Part shown: piece after piece, positions 8,230 to 14,859 of the stretch
How the letters are laid out: each line of letters opens with the position of its first letter
Numbering within the stretch: the first letter of the stretch is position 1
Source: Treponema sp.
GTDB lineage: Bacteria; Spirochaetota; Spirochaetia; Treponematales; Treponemataceae
DNA: 39,193 bases
Assembly: GCA_017464425.1 (NCBI GenBank)
Contig: JAFUDX010000022.1
Coordinates: 1 to 39,193, forward strand
Reading direction: 5' to 3'
Made by a program: the position numbers and the translations under genes
The notes under the pieces: generated by a model
Database searches by the model: none
The model's input: only the letters and a program-made list of their open reading frames with translations
What the model was told of the DNA's origin: nothing

Positions 8230-8303
8230 AAACGCAATCCTAAGCGGCGGGGGGCGGAGAACTGAAGTTTCCGCCCCCTCTTTTGGTGGTCTAGATTACG
8301 CTT
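8230..8303 (-). promoter_or_regulatory. Structured 5' leader upstream of the porin-like gene
   Basis: Read on the minus strand, an outer 10-bp helix pairs AAGCGTAATC (8303-8294) with GATTGCGTTT (8239-8230) using two G-U pairs. Inside it is a 9-bp GC helix, GGGGGCGGA/TCCGCCCCC (8078-type positions 8070-8078 do not apply; arms are 8270-8278 and 8250-8258), with an 11-nt loop. On the plus strand the outer helix has two A-C mismatches, so the fold belongs to the minus-strand RNA. No known riboswitch consensus was recognised. The stretch 8203-8336 has no gene. Confidence 0.45.
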
Positions 8304-8336
8304 GCTGCCCTATCATCACACCGAGTTCTATTGAGA

Positions 8337-9110
8337 CTATTGTATCAAATTGTAGCGATAAAGAGAATCACATTCTTCGCTTTTTTTGAGACTTACGCCC
8401 ATCACGCGCCGCACGGTTTCGCCGTCACAAAGCACTTCTTCGGCGGTTCCTTGCGCGACGATTTTTCCGCTTTGCATGAGGCACACGCGGTCACAGATGC
8501 TGAAACTCTGTGGCAGGTCGTGGCTCGTAAGCACAATGCCCCGTCCTTCCTTTGCGAGCCGAGAAAGTACTTCAATCACTTCGACCTGATGCTTTATGTC
8601 CATGTAGGTCGCTGGCTCATCGAGCAAAATCATCTTCGTGTCCTGCGCAATCACCATCGCAAGGTAGGCACGCTGTTTTTCGCCGCCCGAAATTTCAGAA
8701 AGATTTTTGTCGCGTTTTTCCCACATGTCGGTGAGGCGGAGCGCATTTTCTATTAAGGCAAGGTCTTTTTCGCCCAAGATTTTTGAAAATCCGAGATAGG
8801 GGAAGCGTCCGTGGCAGACGAGCGTGTACACATCAAGGTTCGCGTTCTGATGAATCTGCGGAAGGTAGGCAACGAGTTTTGCCCGCTGTTTGTGAGAGAG
8901 CGCACGGAGATTTTTTCCGTCGATGAAAACCGAGCCCGAATTTCCCTGCACGCCCGCGTTCATGCCCACAATCGACTTTAAAAGCGTGGATTTTCCGCTT
9001 CCGTTCAAGCCGACAATCGCGGTGATTTTTCCGTCATCAAAGCGAAGGTGGTCAATGTCGAGAATCGTCTTTCCGTCATAACCCGCGCGAAGATTCTGAA
9101 TCTCAATCAT
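8337..9110 (-). CDS. ABC transporter ATP-binding protein (FecE/BtuD family)
   Basis: The ATPase of a metal-chelate importer. Walker A GLNGSGKST, signature ISGGEKQR and Walker B MILLDEP are all present, with ATYMDIKHQ (D-loop region) and a switch His (LTSHD). The start is MIEIQNLRAGYD at 9110: its ATG overlaps the permease stop as ATGA, while an upstream in-frame Met at 9170 lies inside the permease gene. Last gene of the chelatase-binding protein-permease-ATPase operon. The substrate class is cobalamin, haem or siderophore; sequence alone does not decide. Confidence 0.9.
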   Translation of the reverse strand: MIEIQNLRAGYDGKTILDIDHLRFDDGKITAIVGLNGSGKSTLLKSIVGMNAGVQGNSGSVFIDGKNLRALSHKQRAKLVAYLPQIHQNANLDVYTLVCHGRFPYLGFSKILGEKDLALIENALRLTDMWEKRDKNLSEISGGEKQRAYLAMVIAQDTKMILLDEPATYMDIKHQVEVIEVLSRLAKEGRGIVLTSHDLPQSFSICDRVCLMQSGKIVAQGTAEEVLCDGETVRRVMGVSLKKSEECDSLYRYNLIQ

Positions 9111-10147
9111 ACCGAAAGCCTCTTCTTTTTTGAAATCAGCATCCAAATGAAAAACGGCGAGCCCAAGCACGACAAAAATAAGCCGACGGGAAGTTCATAC
9201 GGGAAGAACAGCACTCGTGCAAGCACATCACAGAACAGCAAAAAGTCCGCACCGAGCAATGCGCACAGAATGATGTTGCGCTTTGTGTTGTTTTTGCTGA
9301 ACAGACGAATAAGATTCGGAATCAAAAGCCCCACGAATCCCAAAAGCCCGCACACGCTCACACTCGCCCCCGCGAGCAAGCCCGACACGATGATTCCCGC
9401 AATCCGACAGCGTTTTACATTCAAGCCAAGCCCGAACGCCGTTTCGTCTCCCAGTTGGAACAAATCAATCCCGCCCGAAAGCACGAACGCGACGACAAAC
9501 GAAGCAAGAATCACGGGAAAAGCAATGTACAGCGATGAAAGATTGAGATTCTGAAATCCGCCGAGAGAAAACGCCACTTTATCGGCAACGATGTCGGGTC
9601 GGAGCGTGATAATCACATCAATTCCCGCCGTCATCAGCGAAGAGACCGCCACGCCTGAAAGCACGAGCGTCGTTTTTGAAACACCCGCCCGCTTGCTGAT
9701 AAGATACACCGTAAGCACCGAAAGCAACGCGCCAAAAAATGCACCGAGCGAGCGAGCCAACGCCACATACGGAAAAACGAGTGAAACCAAAAGCACGAAA
9801 AGCCCAGAGCCAGCATTCACGCCGATAATACCAGGACTTGCAAGCGTGTTGTTGAGCGAAAGTTGCAAAATAAGACCCGAAACCGAAAGAGCCGCCCCGC
9901 ACAAAAGAGAAGCAAACGCGCGGGGAAAGCGCACTTTAAAAAGAATGAGTTTTGCGCTCGGAGAAACATCGCCGCCAGAAACAAGCGAGATGAGCGTTTT
10001 GAGCGAATCGGCGAACGAAAGCCCCTGCGTTCCTGCGAACACGGAAAGAAAAAAGAAGAGCAAAAACGCGATGCTTCCGAAAATCACGAGTATCTTAAAA
10101 TCAATGTTCCGCTTCGTCGGGGCGTGAATATCAGAAAGATGTGCCAT
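9107..10147 (-). CDS. ABC transporter permease, FecCD/BtuC family
   Basis: A hydrophobic protein of about 346 residues with 9-10 predicted membrane helices. It carries FecCD landmarks: FPRAFASLLCGAALSVSGLILQ near the N-terminus, GIIGVNAGSGLF, and the late CGLLGFVGLLIPNLIRL coupling helix. I chose the Met at 10147 (MAHLSDIHAP) because GGACGGAC precedes it; the Met at 10159 has no Shine-Dalgarno. The start lies inside the end of the binding-protein gene and the stop overlaps the ATPase start, so the operon is tightly coupled. Confidence 0.9.
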   Translation of the reverse strand: MAHLSDIHAPTKRNIDFKILVIFGSIAFLLFFFLSVFAGTQGLSFADSLKTLISLVSGGDVSPSAKLILFKVRFPRAFASLLCGAALSVSGLILQLSLNNTLASPGIIGVNAGSGLFVLLVSLVFPYVALARSLGAFFGALLSVLTVYLISKRAGVSKTTLVLSGVAVSSLMTAGIDVIITLRPDIVADKVAFSLGGFQNLNLSSLYIAFPVILASFVVAFVLSGGIDLFQLGDETAFGLGLNVKRCRIAGIIVSGLLAGASVSVCGLLGFVGLLIPNLIRLFSKNNTKRNIILCALLGADFLLFCDVLARVLFFPYELPVGLFLSCLGSPFFIWMLISKKKRLSV

Positions 10148-11060
10148 GTCCGTCCACATAGTCTGCGATATATGAATAGGCTTCTGCCCAGCGAGCGTTC
10201 GGCTTATAGTTGAACAGTTCGCGCGGAAGCATTTTTACCCGCCCGTTTTTGACCGCAGAAAGTCCACTCCAAGCAGGATTTGACTCAAACGCACGGTGAA
10301 AGGCTTCTTCGGCATTTTTTTCGCTACCTTGCGCCACCACGAAAATGTAGTCGGGGTCAGCTGAAATAATCGCCTCAACGCTCAAATCATCAAGCGGATT
10401 TTTGTCAGACACAATCGACCGTAAGCCAAGCCCTTCAAGAATCTCGTTCCCGAAGTGGTCTTTTAAGACCTTGTTTTTGGTCGGACTCGCGCGTAAAAAG
10501 AGGTATGTTCCCGCTGTTCCCTCTGCACGATTGCGGTCATTGAGCGTGTGCGGTTGCGAAGCAAGTAGCAAATGACCTTTGCAGATTTTTTCAATTTCCG
10601 CCTTCACTTGAACGACATTTTTTTCAAACAAATCATTCCGACCTGTCAGAACCGTAAAATCGCGCATGGCTTTTTCGTAATCGGCAAAAAATTTGACATC
10701 AACGATGTAGGTTTTGATTCCAAGCGAAGAAAGATTTGCGTTCAGTTTTTTGTGAACGGGAATATCCGCTGTCAAAAGCACCAAATCGGGATTCAAAGAA
10801 AGAATCGCCTCAATGCTCGAAGTGGTGAGCGTTCCGACAGAACGAGCCGCGCCGATTCCGTCAAGTTCCATCGCGTCCGCCGTCGTTCCGCTCAATTTTC
10901 CGCCGCTCAAAAGCCACATTTCCGCGATTGATTTTGAGAGCGCGACCACGCTTTTTGGCTCAGAGCCGTGCAATGCCACCGCACCGTCAGATTTTCCGCG
11001 TGCAAACAGAGGAGAAAGAAGCGCAAAAAGAAGGCAAAAAAGAGGAATTTTTTTATTCAT
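10131..11060 (-). CDS. Periplasmic metal-chelate binding protein (FecB/BtuF family)
   Basis: A 309-residue solute-binding protein with a cleavable signal peptide (MNKKIPLFCLLFALLSPLFARG) but no lipobox cysteine after the hydrophobic core. The class III binding-protein fold is shown by KSVVALSKSIAEMW, AILSLNPDLVLLTADI and ISADPDYIFVVAQG. It delivers its ligand to the FecCD/FecE-type importer encoded next. It overlaps the chelatase gene by 8 bp upstream and the permease downstream. The ligand is unknown; the chelatase partner points to a tetrapyrrole such as a cobamide or a sirohaem precursor. Confidence 0.85.
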   Translation of the reverse strand: MNKKIPLFCLLFALLSPLFARGKSDGAVALHGSEPKSVVALSKSIAEMWLLSGGKLSGTTADAMELDGIGAARSVGTLTTSSIEAILSLNPDLVLLTADIPVHKKLNANLSSLGIKTYIVDVKFFADYEKAMRDFTVLTGRNDLFEKNVVQVKAEIEKICKGHLLLASQPHTLNDRNRAEGTAGTYLFLRASPTKNKVLKDHFGNEILEGLGLRSIVSDKNPLDDLSVEAIISADPDYIFVVAQGSEKNAEEAFHRAFESNPAWSGLSAVKNGRVKMLPRELFNYKPNARWAEAYSYIADYVDGHGTSF

Positions 11061-11718
11061 TCACAAAGTCCTTAAACCACGCCTGCTCACCAAGCGAAGT
11101 GATTGATTTTTCTACCGTAATGCCGTTTTTTTCAAGAATCTGGCACAAACTTTTTCCGTGTGAAGCGACTTCAGAATCCGCCGCGCCAAAAATATCGTTT
11201 TTGACATGATGACCGCAGTTGATAAAAAGCGGCACAACGCGCACTTGAGACCAATTTTTGCGCTCACCCGATTTTTCTAAATCAGAAAGAAAATCCTGCA
11301 CCGTTCCCCGACCTTTTAAAAGCACGGCACGCACATTTTTTGCGCCGAGTTTGTGCAGTTTCCGTTCGAGCGAACGATATTCGCTGTTTTTAGAGTAGGG
11401 AAGTCCGTGCCCAACCAAAATCGTTTTTTCTTTCGGGTCAAAATACGAATGAGAAATCAGCTGTTTTGCAAACGCATAGATGCGCGTTTTTCCCGAAAGC
11501 ACGGGTTTTGTAAACGAGATTTTTTTGAATCGGGAAGAAAAAGCCCGTACGCGAGATTTCATCGCCTTGCATTCAAATCCGTTTGTGACAAAAAGCGCGA
11601 CAATACGAAGTCGCTGAATGCACGAAGAAGCGAGAGAATCCAGTTTTGATTCGAGACTGTCATCGCCTTTTTTTTGAAGGAGCGCATAATCTACGGTAAG
11701 GGTAGCCGATTGATTCAT
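11053..11718 (-). CDS. cbiK: CbiK-type anaerobic sirohydrochlorin chelatase (diverged)
   Basis: A 221-residue protein with the second half of CbiK well kept. GHGLPYSKNSEYRSLERKL at 103-121 holds the first metal-binding His (His104), and VVPLFINCGHHVKND at 161-175 holds the second (His171; CbiK usually has GDHAKND). ITSLGEQ follows near the end. The first 60 residues are shorter and diverged from typical CbiK (about 260 aa). CbiK inserts cobalt (or iron) into sirohydrochlorin. Here it heads an operon with a FecBCD-type importer and sits behind a CymR-type operator, so a link to sirohaem supply for sulfite reduction is possible. There is no Shine-Dalgarno and the predicted -10 ends 7 nt before the ATG, so the mRNA may be leaderless. 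Confidence 0.72.
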   Translation of the reverse strand: MNQSATLTVDYALLQKKGDDSLESKLDSLASSCIQRLRIVALFVTNGFECKAMKSRVRAFSSRFKKISFTKPVLSGKTRIYAFAKQLISHSYFDPKEKTILVGHGLPYSKNSEYRSLERKLHKLGAKNVRAVLLKGRGTVQDFLSDLEKSGERKNWSQVRVVPLFINCGHHVKNDIFGAADSEVASHGKSLCQILEKNGITVEKSITSLGEQAWFKDFVNE

Positions 11719-11725
11719 GCTGTCT

Positions 11726-11760
11726 AGCGTACAGATAATTACCTAGTTAGTCAATAGGTT
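11726..11760 (-). promoter_or_regulatory. cbiK-btuFCD promoter with CymR-type operator
   Basis: On the minus strand: -35 TTGACT (11754-11749), a 17-bp spacer, -10 TACGCT (11731-11726). The operator at 11740-11760 has arm TACCTAG, spacer TTAGTCA, arm ATAGGTT and covers the -35. It matches the site at 12614-12634 in 19 of 21 positions. The stop codon of the broken yeiH frame lies inside it. Confidence 0.7.
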
Positions 11761-12546
11761 TTGAAAAGATGGAGCGTGTTACTTCCGAGCGAAGCCGCAA
11801 AGAAACCGATGATGAACTTCGGAAGACGAAGCCAAATCTCGCTCGCACCGACTTTTCTTTCCGCATTTTCGCCGTTGTTATCGACATATTTTGCAAAGAA
11901 GAGGGCGACAAAGAACGCGATGAAGCCAATCAAGATATTCTGAATTGATTTGACCAAAACAGCCGCTTTCTGCGCTTCTGGACCGAGTGCCGTTCCCGCA
12001 ACCGTGACCGCACCCGTTGAATCGACCGTACCGCCAATCAACGCACCGCCGATAAGCTGGCTCACGCCGAGTGCTTTCAAAATGACTGGCTCAAAGACCA
12101 TCATCAAAACTGTGAAAATAATTGAAATTGAGACTGCGAGAGACAAATCCGTCTTTTTTGCCCGTGAAGCCGCGCCAGATGCGATTGCGGCAGATGTACC
12201 ACAGACAGAAGTTGCCGTATTTTGCACCGAGAGAAAAAAGCACACCGGTAACAAGGAATGTTCGGATAAGACCGAACCAGAATGAAGCCTGAGAAAGCTG
12301 AGCACCCAATGAAGAAGAAGCTCCCGGTCCCCATTTTGAAAAATTAATGGCTTTGAATGTAAAACTCGGAATCCATTTTCCATCTGCCTGCGTTCCCGTA
12401 AGCACCGAAATAGCCCCGATGATAATGACAATGAAGCCAATCCAGACTGCAAGCCAGTCTTCTTGCTTGATTAAATCGCTCCAGTGGAATGTATCGACTG
12501 AAACGACTTCATCGTTTTGTGAAACAGTTGTGGTTGTATCACTCAT
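11751..12546 (-). pseudogene. YeiH-family putative sulfate exporter, broken
   Basis: The N-terminal part (from 12546) reads MSDTTTTVSQNDEVV..., then membrane segments WLAVWIGFIVIIIGAISVL and LIRTFLVTGVLFSLGAKYG. Near 12225 the match jumps to another frame, NTATSVCGTSAAIASGAA, and continues through FEPVILKALGVSQLIGGALIGGTVDSTGAVTVAG and AAVLVKSIQNILIG to KFIIGFFAASLGS. These are landmarks of YeiH/UPF0324 transporters. Roughly 150 middle residues and about 100 C-terminal residues are missing, and the halves are out of frame. So a deletion with a frameshift has destroyed it. It keeps a good ribosome-binding site (AAGGAG) and two operators upstream. A sequencing error could explain the frameshift but not the missing core. 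Confidence 0.78.
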
Positions 12547-12558
12547 ACCGCACTCCTT

Positions 12559-12579
12559 TACCTACCGAAATAGTAGGTA
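12559..12579 (-). promoter_or_regulatory. CymR-type operator D1 (perfect palindrome)
   Basis: Arm TACCTAC, spacer CGAAATA, arm GTAGGTA: a perfect 7-bp inverted repeat with a 7-bp spacer. It lies in the leader between the yeiH-remnant promoter and its start, just before the AAGGAG ribosome-binding site. Confidence 0.65.
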
Positions 12580-12599
12580 TACATTTTTAGAATAACGGT

Positions 12600-12634
12600 A
12601 CGATACAACTTTTTACCTACTTAGTCAATAGGTA
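12600..12634 (-). promoter_or_regulatory. Promoter with CymR-type operator D2 (yeiH remnant)
   Basis: On the minus strand: -35 TTGACT (12628-12623), a 17-bp spacer, -10 TATCGT (12605-12600). The operator 12614-12634 (arm TACCTAC, spacer TTAGTCA, arm ATAGGTA) covers the -35, the same architecture as the cbiK promoter 870 bp away. It lies 7 bp after the stop of the rhodanese fusion gene. Confidence 0.65.
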
Positions 12635-12640
12635 AATAAT

Positions 12641-13720
12641 TTAAATAAACAGCGTCGCGTCTGATGTTTCGCAACTGCCCAAGAAGGTCGCAACGCCGCC
12701 GAGTTCCACGCCGTCGATGAATTCTTCTTTGCGGATTCCCATGATGTCCATGCTCATTTGGCAGGCAACGATTTTTACGCCGTGGTCGATTGCGCTCTGC
12801 ATGAGTTCTTCGAGCGAGGAGACGCTTTTGTTTTTCATGACCCAGCGAATCATTTTTGGTCCCATGCCGCCCATGTTCATGCGCGAAAGACCGAGTTTTT
12901 TTGATCCGCGTGGCATCATAAAGCCAAACATTTTTTCAATCAGATTTTTGCGGACACGCACTTTTTTTGCTTTACGCAAGATGTTCAAGCCCCAAAAAGT
13001 GAAGAAAAGCGTGACTTTTCGCCCCATTGCCGCCGCTCCGTTCGCCATGATGAACGCCGCCAACGCCTTGTCCAAGTCGCCGCTGAAAATCACGAAGGTT
13101 TTGTCGTTTCCGCCACTTCCCGCAACGGTCGTAAAATGCGCTTCTTTTTTGGTGACGAGTGCTTCAATCACGCCGTCTTTGATTTCGAGTTTTTCAAGGA
13201 CATTGCGTGTCCGCTGACACCACACGGCAATGTCGCTCGCAAAGGCATCTTCGGTCGCCTGAACGCGCACTTGCTCGCCGTCTTCAAGCGTTTTGAGCGC
13301 GTCGCTCACTTTTACGATTGGTCCTGGGCATTTCAATCCTTTTGCGTCGATAAAAAGCGGCTCTGATTTTTCAGCATTTGATTCAGCGTGGGCATTTTGA
13401 GCGGCAGGGAAACTTTGTGCTTCTTCAAGCGATTTTGTGCCACCCGCGAGATTGAATGCGCTGTAGCCGTGTTCCAAGAGAAGCTCTGCAATCTGCTCGC
13501 TTGTGTCACCTGTGCGGCACACGACGAGCACGGGCTTTTCTTTTGGAATGTCTGCGATATGCGCCGAAAGATTTTTGAGAAGGCTCGTAAACGGAATGTT
13601 CACCGTGCCTGCAAGCGGATGCACGATGATTTCAGCTTCGTCGCGCACATCGAGAATCGTGTAGTCCGATTTTTTGAGATTTTTGAATTCTTCTGCGGTG
13701 ATTGTCTTGATTTCTGCCAT
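12641..13720 (-). CDS. Rhodanese-TusA-DsrE sulfur-relay fusion protein
   Basis: A 359-residue three-domain protein. Rhodanese is at 1-100 with active Cys68 (VVCRTGDTS). A TusA/SirA domain is at about 121-190 with KGLKCPGPIVK (Cys131, CPxP motif). A DsrE/DrsE_2-type domain is at 205-359 (FVIFSGDLDKALAAFIMANGAAAMG), with Cys320 and Cys350. The same modules occur at the C-terminus of CoA-disulfide reductase-like proteins, but the FAD part is absent here. All three domains carry persulfide sulfur, so it should pass sulfane sulfur between partners. It starts 14 bp after the serine acetyltransferase gene and ends the encapsulin-side gene run, so it may relay sulfur to or from the nanocompartment. 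Confidence 0.9.
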   Translation of the reverse strand: MAEIKTITAEEFKNLKKSDYTILDVRDEAEIIVHPLAGTVNIPFTSLLKNLSAHIADIPKEKPVLVVCRTGDTSEQIAELLLEHGYSAFNLAGGTKSLEEAQSFPAAQNAHAESNAEKSEPLFIDAKGLKCPGPIVKVSDALKTLEDGEQVRVQATEDAFASDIAVWCQRTRNVLEKLEIKDGVIEALVTKKEAHFTTVAGSGGNDKTFVIFSGDLDKALAAFIMANGAAAMGRKVTLFFTFWGLNILRKAKKVRVRKNLIEKMFGFMMPRGSKKLGLSRMNMGGMGPKMIRWVMKNKSVSSLEELMQSAIDHGVKIVACQMSMDIMGIRKEEFIDGVELGGVATFLGSCETSDATLFI

Positions 13721-13734
13721 AGTCTGCTCCGATT

Positions 13735-14679
13735 TTATATGATATAAAACCAGTCTTCTTTTTGCTCAACTTCGGTCTTTTTGCCCGTTTTGATGTCGAG
13801 TTCCTGATTTTTGATGCTCACTTTTGCGTCAGGGGCGATTGATGTGGTGATGAAGGCGTTACTTCCGATGACCGCGTTCTTGCCGATGACGGTCTCACCG
13901 CCCAAAATTGAAGCACCTGCATAAATCGTCACATAATCTTCGATTGTGGGGTGGCGTTTTATGCCTTTGAGTTTTTGGCCCGCACGCGTTGAAAGCGCTC
14001 CAAGCGTAACGCCCTGATAGATTTTTACATGCTCACCGATGACCGCCGTTTCGCCAATCACAACGCCAGTTCCGTGGTCGATGAAAAAGTATTTTCCAAT
14101 CGTTGTGCCGGGATGGATGTCGATTCCCGTTTTTGAGTGGGCATATTCGGTCATAATGCGCGGAATGAGCGGCACATTGAGTTTGTACAGCTCGTGCGCG
14201 ATTCGGTTGATTGCCGTCGCCCAAATACCTGGGTAGGCAAGAATGATTTCGTTTTTATTGAATGCGGCAGGGTCGCCGTCAAAGGCTGCCTCAACATCGG
14301 TTGCCAAATACTCGCGCACGACCAAAAGCCGCTGCAAGAAGACTCGAATCACATGCTGAGTCTTTTCTCTGACATTCGCACCGACAACGCCGTTTTTGTC
14401 CAAACATTCGGGACACTGAAAGAGGGCAAGCGTGATTTGCGCTTCAAGATTATAGACGACATCTTCAATCAATGAATTTATGTAGCTCGAAAGATTATAA
14501 AATTTGAAATTCTTTTCACGGAAATAACCGGGGAACACAATTCGGAGCAATTTACGCGTTATTTCGTGTATCACATCAACATCTGGCTGGCTGTTAAACT
14601 CCACTTCCTCAATATGCACATCATTTTTGTAATTCGCAAGGAGCGTATCGACGATTTCGCCAGTTTCATAGTTTTCCAT
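13735..14679 (-). CDS. cysE: Serine O-acetyltransferase
   Basis: A 314-residue enzyme making O-acetylserine from serine and acetyl-CoA. The left-handed beta-helix hexapeptide region spans about 190-295, with the catalytic block DIHPGTTIGKYFFIDHGTGVVIGE and GVTLGALSTRAGQKLKG, then IYAGASILGGETVIGKNAVIGSNA. The long alpha-helical N-terminus is the type found in anaerobes and in encapsulin-linked EpsC-like enzymes. No cysteine synthase (cysK/cysM) is in the window. AAGGAAAA, 4 nt before the ATG, follows directly on a terminator hairpin, so expression depends on readthrough or an unseen promoter. Confidence 0.95.
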   Translation of the reverse strand: MENYETGEIVDTLLANYKNDVHIEEVEFNSQPDVDVIHEITRKLLRIVFPGYFREKNFKFYNLSSYINSLIEDVVYNLEAQITLALFQCPECLDKNGVVGANVREKTQHVIRVFLQRLLVVREYLATDVEAAFDGDPAAFNKNEIILAYPGIWATAINRIAHELYKLNVPLIPRIMTEYAHSKTGIDIHPGTTIGKYFFIDHGTGVVIGETAVIGEHVKIYQGVTLGALSTRAGQKLKGIKRHPTIEDYVTIYAGASILGGETVIGKNAVIGSNAFITTSIAPDAKVSIKNQELDIKTGKKTEVEQKEDWFYII

Positions 14680-14692
14680 AAGATTTTCCTTG

Positions 14693-14718
14693 ATAAAAAC
14701 AAGGGGGCAAAAGCCCCC
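14693..14718 (-). terminator. Rho-independent terminator immediately before the cysE ribosome-binding site
   Basis: On the minus strand: GGGGGC (14718-14713), loop TTTT, GCCCCC (14708-14703), then TTGTTTTTAT. The T-run ends about 14 nt before the cysE ATG, leaving room only for the Shine-Dalgarno. It therefore separates the desulfurase from cysE and could act as an attenuator. Confidence 0.75.
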
Positions 14719-14733
14719 AAATTGTTAGAGGGA

Positions 14734-14859
14734 GCCTCGAAAAACTTCAGTTTTTCGAGGCAACTCTGAAAATGCGATGTTTTAATTCCTGCTATTTTCA
14801 GGAATTAAAACTCGTCAGGAAGTTCGGAAAATCGCCGAAGGCGAGTTTCCGAACTTCCT
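14734..14859. repeat. Three consecutive long perfect hairpins between desulfurase and cysE
   Basis: Hairpin 1: GCCTCGAAAAAC (14734-14745), loop TTCA, GTTTTTCGAGGC (14750-14761). Hairpin 2: 13-bp stem, GTTTTAATTCCTG (14779-14791) with CAGGAATTAAAAC (14799-14811). Hairpin 3: 14-bp stem, AGGAAGTTCGGAAA (14817-14830) with TTTCCGAACTTCCT (14846-14859), with an inner CGCC/GGCG hairpin. The last touches the desulfurase stop codon. Together with the terminator at 14693-14718 they fill the whole gap. Confidence 0.75.

Noticed and set aside
8331..8756. 141-codon plus-strand ORF opposite the ABC ATPase
   Set aside because: Antisense to a complete ATPase with all motifs; no independent support.
11719..11746. 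Cobalamin riboswitch upstream of cbiK-btuFCD
   Set aside because: Only 7 bp lie between the predicted -10 and the ATG, and no B12-box was seen nearby.
14734..14859. CRISPR array or tandem repeat
   Set aside because: The units are separate hairpins with different stems; no repeated spacer-repeat pattern exists.
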